A stretch of 64,000 bases of DNA from Corynebacterium aurimucosum ATCC 700975. Its GTDB lineage: Bacteria; Actinomycetota; Actinomycetes; Mycobacteriales; Mycobacteriaceae. Shown in pieces: positions 1-8,854 of this stretch. How positions within the stretch are numbered: position 1 is the first letter of the stretch; each line of letters begins with the position of its first letter. A model generated the notes under the pieces. That model made no database searches, was not told the origin of the DNA, and worked only from the letters and a program-made list of their open reading frames with translations. The translations under genes and the position numbers were made by a program. The stretch lies in NCBI RefSeq assembly GCF_007672725.1, contig NZ_VDTC01000011.1, positions 1 through 64,000 of the forward strand. The letters run 5' to 3'.

Positions 1-53
1 CGCTGATGGTACTGCAACCGGGAGGTTGTGGGAGAGTAAGAAACCGCCGACAC
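1..53 (+). rRNA. rrf: 5S rRNA, 3' end only
   Basis: The first ~53 bases match the 3' part of an actinobacterial 5S rRNA: GATGGTACTGCA, then GGGAGGTTGTGGGAGAGTA and the closing CCGCCGAC. The 5' part and the rest of the rrn operon lie before the window. A strong hairpin terminator follows. The exact 3' end is estimated. Confidence 0.85.
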
Positions 54-83
54 CAAACAACAAACAACTCAATACAGCAAAGA

Positions 84-134
84 GAGACCGTTAAAGCACA
101 ACACAACTGCTTTAACGGTCTCCTTCTCGTTTTC
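84..134 (+). terminator. rRNA operon terminator
   Basis: A perfect 14-bp stem, GAGACCGTTAAAGC at 84-97 and its complement at 109-122, with an 11-nt loop and a pyrimidine/T-rich tail (CTTCTCGTTTTC). It lies directly behind the 5S rRNA, as expected for an intrinsic terminator of an rrn operon. Confidence 0.9.
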
Positions 135-173
135 CCAACGCGAGTAGCAACTAGGTCGTATCGCCGCGGACTT

Positions 174-1133
174 CTATTGCAGGGGCCATTCGTTATGGAC
201 CAAGCTTTTGCTGTTCAGCGGAGAGCCTACAAATGGGATAGCCTCACCGTTCCACTCGATTCTCAGTGCAAAGCCGTCCTCTTGACGGTATTTGAGGCGG
301 ATGACCGCTAGTTCGAATTCTTGCCCGTAGGACTGTTGCTCGACGAGCGCAACTGCACTTTTGTGGACCTCGCGGCGAGGGATAGGGGCGATGCGATAGC
401 TGCCGTTATTCCAGCAGAAAATCGCATCAACTTGGCGGAGGGAGGTACCGCCCGTTGCCTTGCGCACGACAAAGTTTATGGCGAAACCGTCCCAGTCTCC
501 ATTGGAGGTCTGGTTGAAAAGCTGAATGGATGGTTTGACGTCGTTGATGAGTTGCTTGACTAATCCTCCATCGTCGCCGTTGGTGCCATTCCCATAGGCT
601 GCGGGTGGTATGGCGTAGTCCAAAGCCGGGTAGGAGAACTGGCCAGATTGTGCGTTCTTGTGGCTCTGGTCTTTCAAATCCTGTGCAATGGGAGAGAGCT
701 CCTCGAGGTTACTCGGCGGAGTGTAGTGGTCGGGGTAGTCTTTCCGGTCATACGTAAAGCTATCCAGCTTGTAGTCATAGCGCACGACCAGCAACGTTGC
801 CACGATGTTGCTTGCGTTGAAAGCCTCCTGTGCTTGCTGCAGGCCATGCAGTTCACCCGCAAAGTTGGGCGGAAAGAGGTCTAGCAACAGATTCTGGTGA
901 ATGCGTTCGTGCGCTTCGCTATAACGCAGAACCCTGTCAAAGGGCGGTGCACCCGTGATTTCAGCGACATTGACGTAGATAAACCCGGCGGCCTTTTGCC
1001 AGACGGCGTAGAAGGTAATGGACTCGACGTTCTGCTCTTTGATGGTTGGGTCTGTGACGAATGAATGACGTACCGCCAGCTCGAATCTCTCTGTGGGAGA
1101 GCCAAAGCCGTATTCATAATGTTGCTGTGACAT
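174..1133 (-). CDS. Hypothetical protein, 319 aa
   Basis: I do not recognise a family. The protein has no signal peptide or membrane segment; it is mixed polar/aromatic, with a Pro/Asn/Gly-rich linker near residues 155-190 (YPALDYAIPPAAYGNGTNG) separating an N-terminal from a C-terminal half, so two domains are likely. The ATG at 1133 is preferred over the GTG at 1142 because a -10-like TATTGT (minus strand of 1141-1146) ends 7 nt before it, suggesting a leaderless mRNA. It stands alone between the rRNA terminator and an aminotransferase gene. Location just behind an rRNA operon suggests a lineage-specific gene. Confidence 0.7.
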   Translation of the reverse strand: MSQQHYEYGFGSPTERFELAVRHSFVTDPTIKEQNVESITFYAVWQKAAGFIYVNVAEITGAPPFDRVLRYSEAHERIHQNLLLDLFPPNFAGELHGLQQAQEAFNASNIVATLLVVRYDYKLDSFTYDRKDYPDHYTPPSNLEELSPIAQDLKDQSHKNAQSGQFSYPALDYAIPPAAYGNGTNGDDGGLVKQLINDVKPSIQLFNQTSNGDWDGFAINFVVRKATGGTSLRQVDAIFCWNNGSYRIAPIPRREVHKSAVALVEQQSYGQEFELAVIRLKYRQEDGFALRIEWNGEAIPFVGSPLNSKSLVHNEWPLQ

Positions 1134-1202
1134 GTGAGCCACAATACAGAGTTTGCCCCGTTCCGGTCGGGGACGCTGGTGATAAAGCCCCGGAGAGCTT
1201 TT

Positions 1203-2333
1203 CTAGCAATTGTGCATCATACGGCGCACCGCTTCGCGGATGATCTCCGGACGCTTGCAGAAGGCAAAGCGAACCTTGGACTTCCACGGCTCTGGGTTGT
1301 CCGTGAAGGCGGCCAGCGGGATGGCTGCCACACCCTTTGTTGCGGGCAGCTGCATGCAGAAGTCCACGCCGGTCATTCCGGTGGGGGAGACATCGGCAAC
1401 CACGTAGTAGGTGCCGCCGGTGTCGTGGACGTGGAAGCCCAACTGTTCTAGCCCTTCCACTAGGATGCCGCGGCACTCTGCAAGCTCAGACACCATGCCA
1501 TCCAGCCATTCTTGTTCATAGCGCAGGGCATGTGCCACGGCGGGCTGGAAGGGCGTGGTGGAGACGAAGGTGGTGAACTGCTTGGCTTTGATGACGCCGT
1601 CGAGAAGCTTAGGCTCCGCAATGGCCCAGCCGGTCTTCCACCCGGTGCAGTTGAAGGATTTGGCGGCAGAAGACACCGTGACGGTGCGCTCGGCCATCCC
1701 CGGCAGGGAGGCGATGCTGACGTGCTCGGCGGTGCCGAAGGTGAGGTTTTCGTAGACCTCGTCAGCTAACACAAGGAGGTCCTTCTCCACGCAGAGCTCG
1801 GCAAGCTCGGTGAGCGCCTCGCGGGAGAAGACCGAGCCGGTCGGGTTGTGCGGGGTGTTGATGATGACCATGGCGGTCTTGTCCGTCACGGCAGCACGTA
1901 CCGCAGCAACGTCGATGTCCCAGCTGTTGCCGGATTCCTTCAAGGGGACGGCGATGCGGGTGGCGTCGGCAAGCGCGATGGCGGCGATATAGGCGTCGTA
2001 ATAAGGCTCGAGGACGATGACCTCCTGGCCGGGCTCCACGAGGCCTAGGACGGTGGCGGTGATGGCCTCGGTAGCACCGGCAGTGACCACGACGTGATCC
2101 TGCGGCACGGAGTAGGTCTCCGCGATGGCGTCGACCAGTTCTGGGACCCCGCGTAGGGGAGCGTATTGGTTGTTGCCACCGGCGATATTCTCCTGGGCAA
2201 TCTCCAGCATGCGCTGTGGGCCATCGCTATCGGGGAAGCCCTGGCCCAAGTTCACCGCGTCATGCTCCACGGCAAGCGCGGTCATCGTGGCAAAGATGGT
2301 TTCGCCAAATTCTTGAAGCCTGTGAACAGTCAT
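1203..2333 (-). CDS. PLP-dependent class I/II aminotransferase
   Basis: A 376-aa fold-type I aminotransferase of the kynurenine/methionine aminotransferase-like group. Visible are NLGQGFPD (res ~28-35), the NTPHNPTGS loop with the cofactor-contacting Asn163, DEVYENL at ~191-197 and the Schiff-base lysine K225 in SSAAKSFNCTGWKTGW. A late Arg in KVRFAFCKR would bind the substrate carboxylate. The amino donor cannot be read from sequence; a cytosolic role in amino-acid transamination is inferred. It starts directly after the DUF3239 stop codon (TAA then ATG), so the two are probably translated from one mRNA. An orthologue sits in this neighbourhood in C. glutamicum (from memory). Confidence 0.9.
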   Translation of the reverse strand: MTVHRLQEFGETIFATMTALAVEHDAVNLGQGFPDSDGPQRMLEIAQENIAGGNNQYAPLRGVPELVDAIAETYSVPQDHVVVTAGATEAITATVLGLVEPGQEVIVLEPYYDAYIAAIALADATRIAVPLKESGNSWDIDVAAVRAAVTDKTAMVIINTPHNPTGSVFSREALTELAELCVEKDLLVLADEVYENLTFGTAEHVSIASLPGMAERTVTVSSAAKSFNCTGWKTGWAIAEPKLLDGVIKAKQFTTFVSTTPFQPAVAHALRYEQEWLDGMVSELAECRGILVEGLEQLGFHVHDTGGTYYVVADVSPTGMTGVDFCMQLPATKGVAAIPLAAFTDNPEPWKSKVRFAFCKRPEIIREAVRRMMHNC

Positions 2334-2972
2334 TTACAGGACCAACAGATCGTACTTCGTAGCCTTGACATCAGTCAGACGCTTGCGTGCGCGCTCCAGC
2401 CGCTGCCACTGATCCTCCGGAATGGACTTGCGTGCAATCGTCACGGTCTCCGCGTCCGGGGTGCCCCACGCAATTGGCATCGGGGTGATCTGCTGCCAAT
2501 GGTCTTTATCGCTGCTGCTGCGCTGGCCGGAGACCGCGGCCACCGGGACCTTGGTGCCCACGGTGCGCTTGATGCCTGGAATGCTCGTGACCGTGCGCAG
2601 ACATGCGCCCCACCGCGGCGGCGCCTTCGGGTCAACATTGGTGTTCACCAAGGCCATGAGGACCATGTCACGCTCGTTAACCTCCGCTACCACGGCCGGG
2701 GCTAGCGGATAAGAATCATAGAGCTTTTGTGCCGTGCCGACCTTGCGCGAGGCCATGATGCCAACAACGGCGCAAAAGATTCCGAAGAGCACCATGCCGA
2801 CGGCCAGCGTGATGCGCCAGACGGCATCCATGCCCAAGTAAACGGCGAGGGCACCGAGGATAAGAACCAAGCCCATGATGAGGCCGGAATTGCGCAGGCG
2901 CGAGGAATCCCGCAGGAGCTCGTTGTTCTTCTTGGCAAAGTCTTCGTTGACGTCAAACTTGAAAATCTTCAT
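2334..2972 (-). CDS. DUF3239 family membrane protein
   Basis: A 212-aa protein resembling DUF3239, a corynebacterial family of unknown function. A charged N-terminus (~28 aa) precedes two membrane helices (~31-48 and 52-74), then a soluble C-terminal domain of about 135 aa with paired phrases such as VVAEVNERDMVLMALVNT. The C-terminal part is presumably cytoplasmic or periplasmic as one folded unit. It begins 4 nt after the stop of the XPB-type helicase gene and abuts the aminotransferase gene downstream, so helicase, DUF3239 and aminotransferase look like one transcription unit. Confidence 0.8.
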   Translation of the reverse strand: MKIFKFDVNEDFAKKNNELLRDSSRLRNSGLIMGLVLILGALAVYLGMDAVWRITLAVGMVLFGIFCAVVGIMASRKVGTAQKLYDSYPLAPAVVAEVNERDMVLMALVNTNVDPKAPPRWGACLRTVTSIPGIKRTVGTKVPVAAVSGQRSSSDKDHWQQITPMPIAWGTPDAETVTIARKSIPEDQWQRLERARKRLTDVKATKYDLLVL

Positions 2973-2976
2973 CAGC

Positions 2977-4614
2977 TCACAAGTCTACTTCGTCCACCAG
3001 CCGGTAGGCATAACCTTGCTCGGCCAAAAACCGCTGTCGGTGCATAGCATATTCCGCGTCGATCGATTCGCGCGCCACCAACGTGTAGAAGGTTGCTTCC
3101 TGACCATCCTTCTTAGGACGCAGCAGGCGGCCCAAACGCTGGGCCTCCTCCTGACGGGAGCCGAAGGTGCCGGAAACCTGGATGGCCAGGGCGGCTTCGG
3201 GGAGATCGATGGAGAAGTTCGCGACTTTGGAGACCACCAGGGTAGGAAGCTCGCCTTCGCGGAATTGCTGGAAGAGCTTTTCGCGTTTGGCGGTGGAGGT
3301 CTTGCCGTCGATGACGGGCGCGCCTAGGTGCTCACCGAGCTCCTCCAGCTGGTCCACGTAGGCGCCGATGATGAGCGCCTGCTGACCTGCATGCTTCTTT
3401 AGCAGCTTGTCGACGGCCCGCAGCTTAGCGCTTGCCGACGCCGCAATCCTATACCTCTCCCGCGCCTGTGCCGTGGCATAGAGCAGGCGCTCCTCCTGCG
3501 TCATATCCACGCGCACCTCGATGCAGTCCGCGGTGGCGATGTAGCCGGCGGATTCCAGTTCCTTCCACGGCGCGTCATAGCGCTTGGGACCGATGAGCGA
3601 AAAGACATCGCCTTCGCGGCCGTCCTCGCGGATGAGTGTGGCGGTCAGTCCTAAGCGGCGGCGCGATTGCAGGTCGGAGGTCATTCGGAAAACTGGGGCC
3701 GGCAGGAGGTGCACTTCGTCGTAGATGATGAGGCCCCAGTCATGGGAATCGAAGAGCTCGAGCGCGCGGTATTCGCCCTTGGTCTTGCGGGTGACCACCT
3801 GGTAGGTGGCGATGGTGATCGGCTTGATTTCCTTCTTCTCACCCGAATACTCACCGATCTCCTCCGGCGTGAGGCTGGTGCGCCGCAGCAGCTCATCGCG
3901 CCACTGGCGCCCAGCTACGGTGTTGGTCACGAGGATGAGCGTGGTGGCCTGTGCTTTGGACATGGCGGCAGCACCCACGATGGTCTTGCCCGCGCCACAG
4001 GGCAGGACCACGATGCCGGAGCCACCGGACCAGAAGGAATCGGCGGCGTACTGCTGATAATCGCGAAGCTGCCAGTCCACCTCCTCCGTACTCAGCGCGA
4101 TGGGATGGGATTCGCCGTCGACATAGCCAGCGCGGTCATCGGCGGGCCAGCTGGCTTTGAGCAGCTCTTGTTTGAGCCGCCCGCGTGCGGAAGGCGGCAC
4201 GGCGATAGTGTTGTCATCAATGCGCGGGCCCAGAAGTTCGCTGACTTTTTTGGTGCGCGTGAGCTCCTCTAGGATGACGGGCTCGTCCGATTCGAGGATG
4301 AGGCCGTGGGCCGGATGCGCCAACAATCGCACGCGGCCGTAGCGCGACATGGTCTCGGCGACGTCGATCAGCAGCGCCTGCGGCACCGGGAAGCGGGAGT
4401 AGTTCTCCAGTACGTCCACGACTTGCTCGGCATCGTGCCCGGCGGCGCGCGCATTCCACAGGGCTAGCGGGGTGATGCGATAGGTGTGAATGTGCTCGGG
4501 CGCGCGCTCCAGCTCAGCAAAAGGCGCGAGTGCTGCGCGAGCTTCGTTGGCTTGGGGGTGATCCACCTCGAGGAGGACGGTCTTGTCCGATTGGACGATG
4601 AGCGGTCCGGGCAT
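2977..4614 (-). CDS. XPB/ERCC3-type DNA helicase
   Basis: A 545-aa superfamily 2 helicase of the bacterial XPB type. An N-terminal XPB-like recognition domain (~1-180) is followed by Walker A PCGAGKT (205-211), DEVH (299-302), the motif III region LTATLIREDGRE that includes the XPB-typical RED triad (~329-331), and a C-terminal RecA domain with QRLGRLLRPKK (motif VI). In the family these are 3'-5' ATP-dependent DNA translocases; mycobacterial XPB has been shown to unwind DNA. Upstream and co-oriented is the Helicase_C_3 protein, an arrangement also seen in mycobacteria. The start has an AAAGG ribosome site at suitable distance. Confidence 0.93.
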   Translation of the reverse strand: MPGPLIVQSDKTVLLEVDHPQANEARAALAPFAELERAPEHIHTYRITPLALWNARAAGHDAEQVVDVLENYSRFPVPQALLIDVAETMSRYGRVRLLAHPAHGLILESDEPVILEELTRTKKVSELLGPRIDDNTIAVPPSARGRLKQELLKASWPADDRAGYVDGESHPIALSTEEVDWQLRDYQQYAADSFWSGGSGIVVLPCGAGKTIVGAAAMSKAQATTLILVTNTVAGRQWRDELLRRTSLTPEEIGEYSGEKKEIKPITIATYQVVTRKTKGEYRALELFDSHDWGLIIYDEVHLLPAPVFRMTSDLQSRRRLGLTATLIREDGREGDVFSLIGPKRYDAPWKELESAGYIATADCIEVRVDMTQEERLLYATAQARERYRIAASASAKLRAVDKLLKKHAGQQALIIGAYVDQLEELGEHLGAPVIDGKTSTAKREKLFQQFREGELPTLVVSKVANFSIDLPEAALAIQVSGTFGSRQEEAQRLGRLLRPKKDGQEATFYTLVARESIDAEYAMHRQRFLAEQGYAYRLVDEVDL

Positions 4615-4650
4615 GATGGGGCCTTTCTACTCTGTGCGTCAGGGAGGGAC

Positions 4651-6753
4651 TTAATCCCTGTCGGCGAAGCGGACGGAGGAAATGCGGTGAACCGGGAAAC
4701 GCACGGGCTTTCCTGCGGTGCCTAGAGCATCAATGTAGCCGCCCTCTACTGATAATGGCTTCACGGTTACGGTGCGGAGATCGCCGCTTTTATCGGCATA
4801 GGAAATCACGATATCGGCGTGGAAGCGCGCGGCGGCGCGGGCCAGAGTGAGCGGATCTGGCTCCTCCTCCTGGTGTTGGCTCGGATCCTGCGCTGACTTC
4901 TGCAAAGCCTGAAGCGCCTGCTCCACCGAGGCGGGCTCGCGCTTGCGCGGCTTCGTGCGGGGCGTGGGCAAAAGGTAGGGCTCGGGGGCGACGGTAAGGG
5001 AAGCGCCGGATTCATCCTCCGGGGTGGGGGATAGGCCCTTCGCTCGCAGCTTCTCCAGCAACTCGCCCACGCGCAGCTGCGATACCGCGACGGTGGGCGC
5101 GAGCAGGCGCAGACCGGGAACGGATGCGACGGCAAGCTCCAGCAGCGCGGGGTCCTCGCTGCGAAGGTACGAGAGCGCTGGCCCGCTGCGGAGGGTGCCA
5201 TGGCGCTTGGCGACGTCCCCGATGGCAAACCCCAACGCCTGCGGCACGCCCGTCGGGCAATGCGTTTCCAAAAAGTCGGTCATTTCCTGGGCGGTCAGAC
5301 CCTGGTCCATGCCACGGCGAATGGTGGACTCGCTGATGCGGTACACGCTGGCCAAGCCTGGGGATTCGAGGTCCGCCAGGGAGGCGAGGGTGCGGTGCGT
5401 GTCTGGCTCAAGGGGGCCGGGCACGAGGACGGTGAGATCTTGTTGGATGATGAATTCGCTGACGGTATCGGGGACGAGGCTGGCGGCCGCGGCGGAATCA
5501 GCCAGCACGCGGGTGGCTTTGCCCAGTGCAATGGCACCGATCCATTCGGCTTCGGCGCGCAGATTCTCAATGGTCAGCGTGCGCGTGTGGCTGGCAAAGA
5601 GAGGGGAGCGAAAGCGCAGATCCTCCCAGAACTCTTCGCTGTTCAGCGCGACGGCGGAGTGAGCGTAGACACCCAGGACGAAGCTACGGAAGCGCGGCAG
5701 GCGGCGCACTGCGCTGTCGTCTGCGAGCACCCGAGTATCGCTCCATGTGGCCCAGGGGGAGGTACGCCAGGCGTCGAGAAGAATGCGCCACTTCTCCCCG
5801 AGATCGGCCTCGAGCCAGTCCTGGGAGCCGGTGGTGGGGGCGAGGAAATGGCCCTCTAAGCCATCAGGTTCGCCGCGGTGGAGAAGCCGGGCGTGGTGTC
5901 CTAGAGCAATAAGCCGCCCGACTTCTTCTTTATCCAAGTCGAGGTCCTTCGCCAACTGGTTGAGCGGGCGAACGCCCACCGAAGAATCCTTGAGCAGCGC
6001 GACCGGGTGGCTACCGAGCAACTCGATGAGCCTCTCCATGCCGCGCACGGCCTCGAGGCCCGCCGCGGCACCGGCGTCGTCTGCCTTTGAATCCGGTTCC
6101 GGGGTGCCGGCGCGTCCTGAAGGAGTGGTGGGGATGGGCGGGGTTGCGTCCCCAACCAGTGCACGGGCGAGCGCGCGCGGCAGGCGTACCGAGTGGGCAT
6201 TGATGCGCTCCAAGAAACCTTTGGCCAGCAGGCGCTTGGCGGGGTCGTCAGAGTTGATATCCGGCTCGGTGTCAGTGGTGTATCCCACGCCATCGCCCTT
6301 GGCCAAAGCGTCGAGGATGTGGCGCTCTTCTGGAGTGAGCGCTTCGATGTCTTGTGCGTCGAACTCGACTTGATTGCGCAGCGACCAGCCGGTGGGAAGC
6401 GAGCCCATGACGGCGGTGACGATGCGCACCTGCGGGGCGTTGCCGAAGACGAGGCCGCGCTCCTTGAGCTGTTTCGTGATTGCCGGGTTGGTGTCTTCCA
6501 CCATGTCGACTTCGCCGCCGCGTTGTGCGATGTCCTCCAAGGCGGCGAGCTGCTCGGCGTTGCTTGCCGCCAAGGCATCCGCGACGTGCATCGGAAGTGT
6601 CAGGCGCGAGGCCAGCGCGTCGAAGTCCTTCGGTGCGGGGGAGAGAACATCGCTGCGGTTACTCAGCAGGGCGCGTAAGTCTTCAGCGGGTAGTTGGCTG
6701 AGCCATTCGCGGTAGCTCTCGGTGACGTGGGCGCGGTTTGAGGGGGAGGTCAT
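4651..6753 (-). CDS. Helicase_C_3 (XPB/Ssl2-like) domain protein
   Basis: A ~700-aa protein of the actinobacterial family annotated helicase-associated, with a Helicase_C_3 region around FIIQQDLTVLVPGPLEPD and a following winged-helix-like stretch (residues ~430-530). No Walker A or DEAD/H box is present, so it is not itself an ATPase; it probably partners the XPB helicase encoded just downstream in DNA repair or processing. The N-terminal half carries repeated helix-turn-helix-like Leu-rich segments and an acidic/Pro linker. The ATG at 6753 is chosen because a TAAACT box lies 11 nt upstream; an ATG at 6762 is an alternative. One of the GCTTGGCGACG repeats lies inside (5205-5215). Confidence 0.85.
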   Translation of the reverse strand: MTSPSNRAHVTESYREWLSQLPAEDLRALLSNRSDVLSPAPKDFDALASRLTLPMHVADALAASNAEQLAALEDIAQRGGEVDMVEDTNPAITKQLKERGLVFGNAPQVRIVTAVMGSLPTGWSLRNQVEFDAQDIEALTPEERHILDALAKGDGVGYTTDTEPDINSDDPAKRLLAKGFLERINAHSVRLPRALARALVGDATPPIPTTPSGRAGTPEPDSKADDAGAAAGLEAVRGMERLIELLGSHPVALLKDSSVGVRPLNQLAKDLDLDKEEVGRLIALGHHARLLHRGEPDGLEGHFLAPTTGSQDWLEADLGEKWRILLDAWRTSPWATWSDTRVLADDSAVRRLPRFRSFVLGVYAHSAVALNSEEFWEDLRFRSPLFASHTRTLTIENLRAEAEWIGAIALGKATRVLADSAAAASLVPDTVSEFIIQQDLTVLVPGPLEPDTHRTLASLADLESPGLASVYRISESTIRRGMDQGLTAQEMTDFLETHCPTGVPQALGFAIGDVAKRHGTLRSGPALSYLRSEDPALLELAVASVPGLRLLAPTVAVSQLRVGELLEKLRAKGLSPTPEDESGASLTVAPEPYLLPTPRTKPRKREPASVEQALQALQKSAQDPSQHQEEEPDPLTLARAAARFHADIVISYADKSGDLRTVTVKPLSVEGGYIDALGTAGKPVRFPVHRISSVRFADRD

Positions 6754-6833
6754 GATGGCCATCAAGTTTAGTAGGCGGGGGAGGGATGGGGCCCTCGTTG
6801 GGTGATTAAGTTACTTTTCGGCGCAGGGTTTGG

Positions 6834-6839
6834 AATAAT
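6834..6839 (+). promoter_or_regulatory. -10 box of a leaderless small gene
   Basis: AATAAT ends 7 nt before the ATG at 6847. The AAGGAG between them is only 1 nt from the ATG, too close to act as a ribosome site, so a leaderless start is inferred. Confidence 0.4.
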
Positions 6840-6846
6840 AAGGAGC

Positions 6847-7032
6847 ATGTCGAATGAGAACAAAGGCTTCGTATCCCCGGCTTGGCCGAAGAACAGCCCC
6901 CGCGAGCACGTCATTACTGAGATCACTGCACCGTTTGCTGGCGCATCCAGCCCGTATGGTGACGATCTGATTCTGCCGATGCCGGCAGAGAAGCTGAACT
7001 ACGTACACCCGTACACCCGCATCAACCGCTAA
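6847..7032 (+). CDS. Small conserved hypothetical protein, 61 aa
   Basis: A 61-aa soluble protein beginning MSNENKGFVSPAWPK, with a conserved-looking core (GDDLILPMPAEKLNYVHP) and no membrane segment. It is divergent from the Helicase_C_3 gene. I recall a similarly sized small gene between the helicase pair and rpf1 in C. glutamicum, so it is probably a core corynebacterial protein of unknown role. The start rests on a -10-like AATAAT 7 nt upstream (leaderless). A hairpin terminator follows at 7095. Confidence 0.7.
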   Translation: MSNENKGFVSPAWPKNSPREHVITEITAPFAGASSPYGDDLILPMPAEKLNYVHPYTRINR

Positions 7033-7094
7033 GTTGGCGCGCAGAAATCTGCGCTTCACTTAGCGAATGTGCTGAGCCTGACTGGCCTGCTTTC

Positions 7095-7127
7095 AGCCCC
7101 TCCGAGAATGTTCTCCTCGGTGGGGCT
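7095..7127 (+). terminator. Intrinsic terminator, possibly bidirectional
   Basis: AGCCCCTCCGAG (7095-7106) pairs with CTCGGTGGGGCT (7116-7127) apart from one T-T mismatch. It lies between the 61-aa gene and the convergent tetR gene. Confidence 0.7.
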
Positions 7128-7155
7128 ATACGTGTTTGTAATGTACTTGCGCCTC

Positions 7156-7187
7156 AACTAGTCGGCACGGGAACTAGTCGGCACGGG
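7156..7187. repeat. 16-bp perfect tandem duplication
   Basis: AACTAGTCGGCACGGG occurs twice head to tail (7156-7171, 7172-7187) at the 3' end of the tetR gene. One copy supplies the last codons and the stop; the other lies just beyond the stop. This looks like a recent slippage duplication without coding effect. Confidence 0.9.
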
Positions 7188-7779
7188 CTTGGGCTTTAAA
7201 GCCGTCGAGCAGCGTATCGATGAGCTGGGCTTGTATACCTGATAGGTAGTCGGTGCTCACTGGCGTTCTGGGCAGCGGGCGGGTGATGAGACCGATGCCG
7301 ATGTGAAGTTCGAGTGGGGTGAGGGACTCGGGGCAGAGGCCTGCTTGCCGCGCGAGTTCGAACATCGGTTGGTAGATCGATTTCAGTTCTGCTGTGCGAT
7401 GGGCAGCGATCTTCTGCGCGTCATCGTCTGAGAACGCAGCAGTGTTCATTTCGGCTGCCGCAGCTTGAACAACGGCGGCGAAGTTAAGGCCGGCGATGCG
7501 ATGAATGATATCGCGCCAGGTGCCTTCGGGGTCCTCGTCGAAGCCTTGCAGGTGGCTGTCCACCTCTTCCTTGATGTTCGCTACCTCCGCGCTGGTGATG
7601 GCAACGATGAGGGAGAGCCGCTCGGGGAAGTGGCGTGAGACCGTGGCGACGCCCACGCCAGCTTTCTTGGCGATTGAGCGCATGGATACGCCCGGTCCCT
7701 CGGTGATGAGCAGCTGCCTGGCTGCTGCGACGATGGCTTGCTTGTTTTCTGCTGCATCTTGTCTCACGGCTTGCATCAT
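7174..7779 (-). CDS. TetR/AcrR family transcriptional regulator
   Basis: A 201-aa TetR protein (from the ATG at 7779). The N-terminal HTH is typical: AIVAAARQLLITEGPGVSM, then SIAKKAGVGVATVSRHFP. The C-terminal ligand domain is ~130 aa, Ala/Leu-rich. A GTG at 7803 would add 8 residues, but that start would place coding sequence across the operator-like palindrome. The gene is divergent from the membrane protein at 7844, and an 11-bp inverted repeat spans the shared promoter, so it probably represses itself and that gene. Confidence 0.88.
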   Translation of the reverse strand: MMQAVRQDAAENKQAIVAAARQLLITEGPGVSMRSIAKKAGVGVATVSRHFPERLSLIVAITSAEVANIKEEVDSHLQGFDEDPEGTWRDIIHRIAGLNFAAVVQAAAAEMNTAAFSDDDAQKIAAHRTAELKSIYQPMFELARQAGLCPESLTPLELHIGIGLITRPLPRTPVSTDYLSGIQAQLIDTLLDGFKAQARAD

Positions 7780-7781
7780 AT

Positions 7782-7832
7782 CAAACGGAACACTATGCTC
7801 CACTTTGTAAGTGAAACATCCTGTTCCGTTTG
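7782..7832. promoter_or_regulatory. Nested inverted repeats, likely TetR operator
   Basis: CAAACGGAACA (7782-7792) and TGTTCCGTTTG (7822-7832) form a perfect 11-bp inverted repeat. Nested inside is CACTT-TGT-AAGTG (7801-7813). Both lie in the tetR/7844 divergent promoter. The outer arms are too far apart for one ordinary TetR dimer, so they may be two half-operators or two dimers bridging. Confidence 0.6.
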
Positions 7833-7843
7833 GAGGCTATGTA

Positions 7844-8845
7844 ATGTCAGCGGTGAAAAGTCGGGAAAGAAAGCAGCCATCGGTTGCTGTGAAATCGATA
7901 GCTGCCATCGTGGGGATCCCCATCGTTATCGGTCTCATGCTGTGGGCATTCTTGGCGCCCACCTTTGCATCCGGGCCAGCCGGAGTGCCGATTGCGGTCT
8001 CTGTACCGGAGCCCATGCTCGATGGCATCTCGCAGAAGATTGAGAGCGCGGCTGGGGATGAGGCCCCGGAGATCGTCGTGAAGCACGGCGAGGCGGAGGT
8101 GCGAGACGCGGTGCTACAGCGTGAGGCTGTTGGCGGCCTCGCTATCTCTCCTCAGGGCGCGAATGCTTTCACGGCCGCGGGAAATGGTGCTCCCTACGTT
8201 GCGATGGTTGACGGTCTTGCGAGCCAGCTCGAGGCTCAGGGGATGACCGTGGAGAAGCGGGAGCTGGCACCGACGACGAAGGAGGACCCGCAGGCAAGCG
8301 GCATTGCATTGCTTGGCCTTCCGCTAGCTTTTGGTGGCATTATTTCCGCTGTCATTGCCACCTTTGCATTCCGTGGTAAGAAGTGGATCAAGATGGGAGT
8401 GCTCGTTGGTATCGCGCTGGTGGGTGCGCTTATTGCTACGTGGATGCTGCACTCGGTTTATGGAACCCTCGGTGGCAGCTTCGCTGCCGAGTGGATGGCC
8501 ATCGCAGCGGGTATCCTTGCGACTTCTGCGGTAACCGCCGGCCTCGCGGGAGTGATGGGGGCCGCGGGCATCGGAATCGGTGCTGTGGCGACCATCTTCC
8601 TGGCGAACCCGCTGTCGGGTCTGGCGACGGGACCATGGCTGCTTCCTGCCGGGTGGTCGACGCTGGGGCAGTGGATGCCCATCGGCGCGACGGGCCACTT
8701 GGTCCGTTCACTGTCCTTCTTTGATGGCAATGGTGCCGTCCATGCGTGGTGGGCACTGGGGCTGTGGATCGTTGTCGGTCTAGTGTTGCTGGCCTTCGAT
8801 AGGTCGCGCGCTAAGGAAGACGTTGCCGTTGAGGAAAAGGTTTAA
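7844..8845 (+). CDS. YhgE/Pip-like (ABC-2 superfamily) membrane protein
   Basis: A 333-aa membrane protein. One N-terminal helix (~18-38) is followed by a ~120-aa extracytoplasmic domain (PIAVSVPEPMLDG to TTKEDPQ), then five hydrophobic segments ending near residue 320 and a charged C-terminus. This one-plus-loop-plus-five layout is typical of YhgE/Pip and ABC-2 type efflux permeases, though no ATPase gene is next to it. GGAGG at 7832-7836 sets the ATG at 7844. Divergence from tetR suggests an inducible exporter or envelope-stress protein; the substrate is unknown. Confidence 0.75.
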   Translation: MSAVKSRERKQPSVAVKSIAAIVGIPIVIGLMLWAFLAPTFASGPAGVPIAVSVPEPMLDGISQKIESAAGDEAPEIVVKHGEAEVRDAVLQREAVGGLAISPQGANAFTAAGNGAPYVAMVDGLASQLEAQGMTVEKRELAPTTKEDPQASGIALLGLPLAFGGIISAVIATFAFRGKKWIKMGVLVGIALVGALIATWMLHSVYGTLGGSFAAEWMAIAAGILATSAVTAGLAGVMGAAGIGIGAVATIFLANPLSGLATGPWLLPAGWSTLGQWMPIGATGHLVRSLSFFDGNGAVHAWWALGLWIVVGLVLLAFDRSRAKEDVAVEEKV

Positions 8846-8854
8846 GCAAAACCA

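Noticed and set aside
7156..7187. Regulatory tandem operator at the tetR 3' end
   Set aside because: The 16-bp duplication lies at and beyond the stop codon, away from any promoter; slippage is a simpler explanation.
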